Shown in pieces: positions 1 to 4,880 of a stretch of 7,045 nucleotides of DNA (the stretch's first letter is position 1; each line of letters starts with the position of its first letter). Source of the stretch: Alphaproteobacteria bacterium MarineAlpha3_Bin4. Its GTDB lineage: Bacteria > Pseudomonadota > Alphaproteobacteria > Rhodospirillales > Casp-alpha2. The notes beneath the pieces are model-generated. The model was given only the letters and a program-made list of their open reading frames with translations. It was not told where the DNA came from and did no database searches. The translations under genes and the position numbers were made by a program. The stretch lies in contig PTLJ01000081.1 in assembly GCA_002938045.1 (NCBI GenBank), positions 1 through 7,045 of the forward strand. Direction: 5' to 3'.

Positions 1-174
1 ACGCCATTCCAGGAGCCATTCCGGTTCGCTCTTCTTGGCCGAGATAAATCGGATGATATCTTCGTTCAAGCCCTTCGGCGCGGTTTCTGATTCGATATCG
101 GTGACAAACCCGTACTTGTACGTGTCATCCGTCAGTTCGCGGATTTGTTCAGCTGTTCTCGCGGATGCGTTCAT
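1..174 (-). CDS. sufB: SufB, Fe-S cluster assembly scaffold protein (N-terminal 58 residues, cut by window edge)
   Basis: SufB is the scaffold subunit of the cytosolic SufBCD complex, on which Fe-S clusters are built from sulfur delivered by a cysteine desulfurase. Only the first 58 codons lie in the window. The frame starts at ATG 174-172 and runs open off the left edge. The N-terminus carries family-typical pieces: YKYGFVTDIE, APKGLNEDII and ISAKKSEPEWLLEWR. A purine-rich ribosome site (AGAGGAAG) ends about five bases before the ATG. The gene is last of the visible operon, 29 bases after the iscS stop, so a desulfurase and its scaffold are probably co-transcribed. sufC and sufD would be expected further left but cannot be seen. 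Identification rests on recognising the conserved N-terminal motif. The catalytic core is outside the window. Confidence 0.93.
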   Translation of the reverse strand, partial: MNASARTAEQIRELTDDTYKYGFVTDIESETAPKGLNEDIIRFISAKKSEPEWLLEWR

Positions 175-203
175 GCGTTCTTCCTCTCACTCAATGGCCG
201 CCG

Positions 204-1391
204 TTACTCGGCGGGAACCCGTTGCGACGCCGACTGGCCCGTGCGTTGGCGTTCGACTTCGCCGGCGATCATCTCGATCGCCTGCTCGACTTGGTCCTCG
301 GTCGTAAACCGCCCGATCCCGATCCGAACCGAAGCGTTGGCTAGATCGTCGGACAGTCCGAGGGCGCGAAGCACATAAGACGGCTCGACCGAGGCCGACG
401 TGCAGGCCGAGCCGCTCGACAGGGCCAGGCCCTCAAGGCTGGACATCAAATCCGCTATCTGCAGGCCGGGAAAGCTGATATTGAGATTGCCGGGAATACG
501 GTGCTCGATGTCGCCATTGACTTGAAGGTCGGCGATCCTGTCACGAAGCCCGGCCAGCAGCCGGTCGCGGAAGCGGCCGAGCCGCGACACCTCATCGACC
601 ATTTTATCGGCGGCGATCTCACAAGCCAGGCCGAGTCCGACGCAAAGCGGCACCGGTAGCGTCCCGGACCGAATCCCACGTTCCTGGCCGCCACCGTCGA
701 ACAATGGCTCGAGGCGGACGCGGGGCCGGCGGCGCACGTAAAGGGCTCCGATGCCCATTGGTCCATAGACCTTATGCCCAGACAGGCTCAACAAGTCGAT
801 CTTCATGGCCTCCACGTCGAGCGGGATCTTGCCTACTCCCTGAGCACAGTCGGTATGGAAATAAACGCCCGCCTCACGACACAATGCACCAATCTCGACC
901 AGCGGCTGGATGACACCGATCTCGTTGTGGACACCGATCACGGATACCATCACCGTGCGCTCGTCGAGTGCAGAGCCCAGTTTGTCAGGATCGACCAATC
1001 CGTCTTTACCGACGTCGACGTAAACGATCTCGAAGCCCTCGCGCTCTAAGCGCTTGCAGGTCTCGAGCACACATTTGTGTTCGATCGCGGTAGTCACGAT
1101 GCGGTTCTTCTTCTCGCGATGGGAATAAGCGGCACCCTTGAGTGCCAGTACGTTGGACTCGGTAGCGCCGGACGTGAAGATGATCTCCTTCGGGTTAGCG
1201 CCCAACAGTACCGCCACCTGCCGGCGTGCCCGTTCAACCGCGTCCTCAGCCTCCCAGCCGTAAAAATGGTCGCGCGAATGGGGATTGCCGAACTTCTGGT
1301 TGAAGAACGGAAGCATTGCCTCAACGACGCACGGATCGGTTGGCGTTGTCGCCTGATAATCGAGATAGATCGGTCGCCCGTTGCTAGTCAT
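204..1391 (-). CDS. iscS: Cysteine desulfurase IscS (group I, PLP-dependent)
   Basis: The product (395 aa) converts L-cysteine to alanine and leaves a persulfide on its active-site cysteine for Fe-S assembly in the cytosol. Visible signatures are YLDYQATTPTDP at the N-terminus, TSGATESN near 73-80, PLP contacts His105 and Asp181, the PLP lysine in SGHK (K207), GGGQERGIRSGT, and the mobile-loop cysteine C330 in SSGSACTSASVEPSYVL. These match E. coli IscS almost residue for residue. The C-terminus lacks the IscU-docking tail typical of E. coli IscS, which fits a neighbour that is SufB rather than IscU. I chose ATG 1391 because homology begins two residues before the conserved start and GGAG lies nine bases upstream. 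ATG 1424 (11 residues longer, with GAGGT upstream) is a credible alternative. The frame stays open to 1598, but that stretch overlaps the preceding gene. It lies 43 bases after that gene and 29 before sufB. Confidence 0.95.
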   Translation of the reverse strand: MTSNGRPIYLDYQATTPTDPCVVEAMLPFFNQKFGNPHSRDHFYGWEAEDAVERARRQVAVLLGANPKEIIFTSGATESNVLALKGAAYSHREKKNRIVTTAIEHKCVLETCKRLEREGFEIVYVDVGKDGLVDPDKLGSALDERTVMVSVIGVHNEIGVIQPLVEIGALCREAGVYFHTDCAQGVGKIPLDVEAMKIDLLSLSGHKVYGPMGIGALYVRRRPRVRLEPLFDGGGQERGIRSGTLPVPLCVGLGLACEIAADKMVDEVSRLGRFRDRLLAGLRDRIADLQVNGDIEHRIPGNLNISFPGLQIADLMSSLEGLALSSGSACTSASVEPSYVLRALGLSDDLANASVRIGIGRFTTEDQVEQAIEMIAGEVERQRTGQSASQRVPAE

Positions 1392-1434
1392 CCGCCCGGT
1401 CTCCGTATTGCCTGCTCCGCACATGCCATCGACC

Positions 1435-2565
1435 TCAAACCGCCATCGCCGTTGTCGGTGCGTCACCGAGGCGCTGATAGAGCTTGATCCAAGCGTCAAT
1501 GAACCGCTCCGCGTCAGCCTCGGTGCTATCCCACCCGAGACTAACGCGAATCGCGCAATCGGCTTCGGCCGCATCGACTCCCATGGCGTCGAGAACATGA
1601 CTCGGCTCGACCTTACCGGCGGAGCACGCCGAGCCGGCGCTGACAGCGATACCGGCGAGATCGAACGCCATCACCTGGGTCTCCGAGTCAACGCCCGGCA
1701 TCGCTAGACAAGAAGTATTGGGCAGCCGTTCGGTGCCGGCGCCAAACACTTGCACCGACGCCGCCTCGGCGATCCGCTGCTCGATGCGGTCACGCCACCG
1801 GGCCAGTTCGGCGAAGGCCGGTAGCCCGCTGGTGGCGACCGCTGCCGCAGCGCCGAACCCAGCGATCCCGGCCGCGTTCTCGGTGCCGGCGCGGAAGCCG
1901 CGCTCCTGGCCGCCGCCGCAATTGACCGCCGTTACGGCGACGTCACCGGCGATTACCAGCGCGCCAACGCCGGCCGGCCCACCAAGCTTATGAGCAGACA
2001 GTGTCAACAGGTCAACGCCCAAATTCCTGTAATCGAAAGCGATCTTGCCGGCCGCCTGGACGGCATCACAATGGAGAACCGCGCCATGGCTATGAGCAAT
2101 CTCGGCCACTGAAGCCAGCGGCTGAACAACGCCGGTCTCGTTGTTAGCCAGCATCACCGAAACCAGGGCCGGGGCAGTATCGGCAGCCAACAGGTCCGTC
2201 AGCGCCGCGAGATCGACGACCCCGTCTCCGTCGACCGGCACTTGGGCGATTGCGTCGGCCGCGCCGAGGACTGAGGGATGCTCAACCGCCGAAGCCAGTA
2301 CGCGCCTCTCGCAGACGCCCCTAATTGCCAGGTTGTTGGCTTCGGTACCGCCGCTGGTAAGGACGACCTCAGCCGGCCGTGCGCCGACAAGTGCCGCAAC
2401 GGCGTCGCGGGCATCCTCAATGGCGCGGCGGACGAGACGTCCGAACCGGTGCACCGAGGACGGATTGCCGGTTAGGCCGAGCCCGCCACGAACCGCTGCC
2501 GCGGCCTCCGGCCTCAGCGTCGTGGTCGCATTATGATCCAGGTAGGCGGCGCTATTCATGCCCAT
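1435..2565 (-). CDS. Second cysteine desulfurase, NifS/IscS-like paralogue
   Basis: This is a 376-aa PLP enzyme of the aminotransferase class V fold, a paralogue of the IscS encoded just downstream. It shows AYLDHNATTTLRPE at the N-terminus, SGGTEANN near 71-78, His96, Asp167 (HCDAVQ), the PLP lysine K193 in SAHKLGGP, CGGGQERGFRAGTEN, and the catalytic loop cysteine C314 in SAGSACSAGKVEPSHVL. All residues needed for desulfuration are therefore present, and it is probably active and group I. Both ATG 2565 and ATG 2559 are possible. GGAG sits five bases before the first and eleven before the second, so I chose 2565. It follows iscR by 49 bases. Paralogues of this type often sit between iscR and suf genes in alphaproteobacteria. 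Whether it supplies the same scaffold as IscS, or tRNA thiolation or another sulfur pathway, cannot be told from sequence. Confidence 0.93.
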   Translation of the reverse strand: MGMNSAAYLDHNATTTLRPEAAAAVRGGLGLTGNPSSVHRFGRLVRRAIEDARDAVAALVGARPAEVVLTSGGTEANNLAIRGVCERRVLASAVEHPSVLGAADAIAQVPVDGDGVVDLAALTDLLAADTAPALVSVMLANNETGVVQPLASVAEIAHSHGAVLHCDAVQAAGKIAFDYRNLGVDLLTLSAHKLGGPAGVGALVIAGDVAVTAVNCGGGQERGFRAGTENAAGIAGFGAAAAVATSGLPAFAELARWRDRIEQRIAEAASVQVFGAGTERLPNTSCLAMPGVDSETQVMAFDLAGIAVSAGSACSAGKVEPSHVLDAMGVDAAEADCAIRVSLGWDSTEADAERFIDAWIKLYQRLGDAPTTAMAV

Positions 2566-2614
2566 CGGAACTCCAGAAATCTATGCTTGTCGGCGTCGGT
2601 GCCGGGTAACGGGG

Positions 2615-3091
2615 CTATTTCACGGCGACCGCGGGATCGTCGCTAAAAACTTGACTGTAGACCTGGCCACTGGTGCCGAACACACGCTTGTTGACGACGT
2701 CCGCAACCGAAATCGAACTGAGACAAAGATAGATTTGATTGCCGAGTTCCTCCCACAGATCATGGGTCAGACAACGGCTCTTGTTCGACCTGCAGCCTTG
2801 CGGCGAGCCCGGCGTACAGCGAGTTGCATGGATCGGCTCATCGACGGCCAGGATGATGTCGGAAATCCGCGTCTCCGACGCATTGCGGGCCAACAGGTAG
2901 CCGCCGCCCGGGCCGCGCACACTCTTCACCAGGTCACCCTTCCGCAACTTGCCGAACAACTGCTCCAGATAGGACAGCGAGATCTCCTGGCGCTCTGCCA
3001 CGTCGGACAGCGCGATCGGCTTACCCCCCGACCGGGTCGCGAGGTCGACCATCGCCATCACCGCATAGCGACCCTTGGTACTGAGTTTCAT
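2615..3091 (-). CDS. iscR: IscR, Rrf2-family Fe-S cluster-sensing transcription factor
   Basis: IscR binds a [2Fe-2S] cluster and represses its own Fe-S biogenesis operon when clusters are plentiful; the apo form can control other targets. The 158-aa product has an Rrf2 winged helix: MKLSTKGRYAVMAMVDLA at the N-terminus, then a recognition helix around ISLSYLEQLFGKLRKG (37-52) and a wing at VRGPGGGYLLAR (58-69). Cluster ligands are present as C92, C100, C107 and H110. The E. coli ligands are C92, C98, C104 and H107, so the loop here is slightly longer. A fifth cysteine is C123. The ATG is preceded by a near-perfect ribosome site (AGGAGGTGA, 3095-3103), the strongest in the window. It follows cysE by 64 bases and precedes the first desulfurase by 49, consistent with autoregulation of the operon. 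Confidence 0.95.
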   Translation of the reverse strand: MKLSTKGRYAVMAMVDLATRSGGKPIALSDVAERQEISLSYLEQLFGKLRKGDLVKSVRGPGGGYLLARNASETRISDIILAVDEPIHATRCTPGSPQGCRSNKSRCLTHDLWEELGNQIYLCLSSISVADVVNKRVFGTSGQVYSQVFSDDPAVAVK

Positions 3092-3094
3092 GTT

Positions 3095-3103
3095 TCACCT
3101 CCT
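3095..3103 (-). promoter_or_regulatory. Very strong ribosome binding site of iscR
   Basis: On the minus strand this reads AGGAGGTGA, nearly the full anti-Shine-Dalgarno complement, and its AGGAGG core ends six bases before the iscR ATG. It is clearly stronger than the sites of the neighbouring genes and suggests iscR is translated efficiently from the polycistronic message. Confidence 0.85.
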
Positions 3104-3155
3104 AATCCACATCCTGCCACGCTTGCGGGGTGTACTTGTAACCAAAACCAGCAGT

Positions 3156-3914
3156 TCACGCCGCCGGCTGTTTGCCCTTTTCGTTCTTGCCCCGGCTCTG
3201 GCCGCCGCTGCCCCGCTCCTCCGCAGCCATTGGAGCTTCAACCACTATCTCAAGGTCCTCGATACGCTTCATCAGCTGCGCAACCTGGCCGCGCAGGTTA
3301 TCGATTGCCTGCACAACCGGGTCCGGGTAATCGTCGGCCGGCGTGCCGTAGGCCTGGAACTCGTGCGCCTTCTTCTTGTCCCTCGGCATCATTGTCCGGG
3401 CCGGAATGCCGACCACAGTTACCGCGGGGGGAATGTCCTTGGTGACCACCGAGTTGGCGCCGATCCGGGTGTTCATACCGATCGTGATCGGGCCTAATAC
3501 CTGAGCACCGGACCCCACTATAACGCCCTTTTCCAGCGTCGGGTGGCGCTTGACGCCGACCTGACTCTGCGAGTCCTCGGACGGCGAGATCCCGCCCAGC
3601 GTGACCGCGTGATAGAGAGTGACGTCGTCGCCGATCACGGCGGTCTCGCCGATGACCACGCCAGTGCCGTGGTCGATCACGAAACGCTCGCCAATTCTGG
3701 CGCCTGGATGAATTTCGATGGTGGTCAGCATCTTGCCGATTTGGGAAACAACTCGGCCGAGCAGGAAAAACTGATGCCGCCACAGCCAGTTGGACATGCG
3801 ATAATACACCAAGGCGTGGAACCCCGGGTAACAGAGCACCACCTCAAGCACACCGCGGGCCGCCGGATCACGCTCCATAAAGGCGGTGATATCGGCTTTA
3901 TACCTCTTGAAAAT
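3156..3914 (-). CDS. cysE: Serine O-acetyltransferase CysE, apparently with an ATT start codon
   Basis: CysE transfers acetyl from acetyl-CoA to L-serine, giving O-acetylserine, the carbon skeleton for cysteine. Counting from ATT 3914 the protein has 252 aa, the short bacterial form. It shows DPAARGVLEVVLCYPGFHAL (15-34), left-handed beta-helix hexapeptide repeats from about 66 to 165, the catalytic pair D81-H82 in IDHGTGVVIGET, and H124 in the RHP motif. The loop before RHP (about 108-121) is longer than usual. The C-terminus has a probable short coiled coil (about 206-226) and a low-complexity charged tail ending in Ala, without the terminal Ile used by CysE to dock cysteine synthase. The first ATG (3878) would delete the conserved MFKRYKADITAF and has no ribosome site. 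GGAG lies eight bases before ATT 3914, and no ATG, GTG or TTG occurs in frame back to the stop at 3971-3969. It is first in the operon, an order also seen in Pseudomonas and Azotobacter isc clusters. Confidence 0.9.
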   Translation of the reverse strand: MFKRYKADITAFMERDPAARGVLEVVLCYPGFHALVYYRMSNWLWRHQFFLLGRVVSQIGKMLTTIEIHPGARIGERFVIDHGTGVVIGETAVIGDDVTLYHAVTLGGISPSEDSQSQVGVKRHPTLEKGVIVGSGAQVLGPITIGMNTRIGANSVVTKDIPPAVTVVGIPARTMMPRDKKKAHEFQAYGTPADDYPDPVVQAIDNLRGQVAQLMKRIEDLEIVVEAPMAAEERGSGGQSRGKNEKGKQPAA

Positions 3915-3920
3915 AATGGT

Positions 3921-3927
3921 TTCTCCT
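3921..3927 (-). promoter_or_regulatory. Ribosome binding site that points to the ATT start of cysE
   Basis: The minus strand reads AGGAGAA here, followed by ACC-ATT-ATT-TTC-AAG. The site lies 5-8 bases before the two ATT codons, ideal initiation spacing, and more than 40 bases before the first ATG. It is the main sequence argument that cysE starts at ATT. Confidence 0.7.
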
Positions 3928-4015
3928 ATATCTTTTTGGTAGACAACCGAGATATGAGACGCAATGCCTTATCCAACATAGCGACGGGGTGGCTACTAAA
4001 GATACTTGTTAAGGG

Positions 4016-4044
4016 AATATAAGTTAACCTAGTAATTTGATCAA
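4016..4044 (-). promoter_or_regulatory. Sigma70-type promoter of the cysE-iscR-desulfurase-sufB operon
   Basis: On the minus strand a -35 box TTGATC (4044-4039) is separated by exactly 17 bases from a -10 box TATATT (4021-4016). Transcription would start near 4009-4010, giving a leader of about 95 bases before the cysE start. The surrounding region is AT-rich, unlike the flanking genes. The spacer and -35 box are covered by the candidate IscR site, so bound IscR would block RNA polymerase. Confidence 0.7.
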
Positions 4045-4048
4045 GTAT
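4024..4048 (-). promoter_or_regulatory. Candidate IscR operator overlapping the operon promoter
   Basis: The minus strand reads ATACTTGATCAA followed by ATTACTAGGTTAA. Compared by eye with the enterobacterial type 1 IscR consensus as I recall it (half-site ATASYYGACT, a WWW-centred middle, then the inverse half-site), 19 of 25 positions are compatible, including ATACTTGA on the left. The right half is weaker. The site covers the -35 box and most of the spacer of the operon promoter, as expected for IscR autorepression, and iscR is the second gene of that operon. The alphaproteobacterial consensus may differ, so this remains a candidate. Confidence 0.45.
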
Positions 4049-4150
4049 TAGAGATGTATCTTTTTAAAATCGGTCACTTAGGCTAATTTTATACCTTATT
4101 AGAGCAGTCAGGTTTTAGGCCATTTTGCTAATCAAGAGCGCGGAAAACAT

Positions 4151-4798
4151 ATGCCCGAAGTGATATTCAACGGCCCCGAGGGCCGCATCGAAGGCCGCTA
4201 CCACCATTCGAAGAGACACAACGCCCCGATAGCCTTGTTGCTGCATCCGCACCCCCAACATGGCGGCACCATGAACAATAAAATCATCTACGCCCTCTAC
4301 CAGACCTTCGTCCAGCGCGGGTTCTCGGTATTGAGGTTCAATTTCCGTGGCGTCGGCCGCTCGCAGGGACAGTTCAACAACGGTCAGGGTGAACTCAGCG
4401 ACGCCGCCTCGGCGCTCGACTGGATGCAATCGCGGAACGGCAACACGCAGAGTTGCTGGATAGCCGGCTTTTCGTTCGGTGCCTGGGTGTCGATGCAGCT
4501 GATGATGCGGCGCCCGGAGATCGACGGCTTCATCTCGATCGCACCGCCGGCGAGTATGCACGATTTTTCTTTCCTGGCTCCGTGTCCTGCAGACGGCATC
4601 ATCATTCACGGCGATAGGGATATTGTCGTGCCACAGGCGTCTGTCGACAAGCTGGCCCAGAAGCTGCAGAAGCAGAAGAACATCGAGGTCGAGTACCGGA
4701 TCATCAAGGGATCGGATCATTTTTTCCAAAAACACATGGATAAACTCTCCCAAGAGGTCAACGACTACCTCAACAGGACCCTTGTCAAAGCCGCCTAG
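4151..4798 (+). CDS. Small alpha/beta hydrolase (COG2945-like)
   Basis: This 215-aa cytosolic protein has the alpha/beta hydrolase fold of a small conserved proteobacterial family without a firmly known substrate. The oxyanion-side motif LHPHPQHGGTMNN spans 31-43, FNFRGVGRSQGQFNNGQGE spans 63-81, and the nucleophile elbow GFSFGAW holds Ser108. The acid is probably Asp157 in HGDRDIVVP, and the base is His190 in GSDHFF. All triad members are present, so it should be an active serine hydrolase. There is no signal peptide or membrane segment. The start ATG 4151 has only a modest ribosome site (GCGGAAAA). It is divergent from cysE across an AT-rich control region, and hydrolases of this type often neighbour iscR/suf loci in alphaproteobacteria. 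No clear promoter of its own could be assigned. It ends 82 bases before the convergent lyase gene, with no clear terminator between. Confidence 0.9.
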   Translation: MPEVIFNGPEGRIEGRYHHSKRHNAPIALLLHPHPQHGGTMNNKIIYALYQTFVQRGFSVLRFNFRGVGRSQGQFNNGQGELSDAASALDWMQSRNGNTQSCWIAGFSFGAWVSMQLMMRRPEIDGFISIAPPASMHDFSFLAPCPADGIIIHGDRDIVVPQASVDKLAQKLQKQKNIEVEYRIIKGSDHFFQKHMDKLSQEVNDYLNRTLVKAA

Positions 4799-4880
4799 GG
4801 CGTGTGGCGGCCGGGGTCCGGTTCGTGTCGACTGGTGACGGAGATTGCCAGGATTATCTTCTTAAGGATGGCGCGGAGAA

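Noticed and set aside
1392..1598. N-terminal extension of iscS to 464 residues
   Set aside because: The frame is open, but it overlaps the 3' part of the preceding desulfurase gene and carries no IscS homology before MTSNGRPIYLDY; family length is about 400.
2558..3445. 295-codon plus-strand frame across iscR and cysE
   Set aside because: It is a shadow of two well-recognised minus-strand genes; the product is Arg/Pro/Ala-rich without motifs.
3876..3878. First ATG as the cysE start
   Set aside because: No ribosome site precedes it, and it would drop the conserved N-terminal residues encoded between 3914 and 3879.
4083..4102. CTAAT/ATTAG inverted repeat as a further operator
   Set aside because: Only five bases per arm in AT-rich DNA; easily expected by chance.
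4115..4753. 212-codon minus-strand frame opposite the hydrolase
   Set aside because: It is antisense to a hydrolase with an intact catalytic triad, and its translation resembles no family I know.
4790..4811. GCCGCC/GGCGGC hairpin after the hydrolase as a terminator
   Set aside because: Six-pair stem with a ten-base loop, overlapping the stop codon, and no T-run on either strand; a weak case for an intrinsic terminator.
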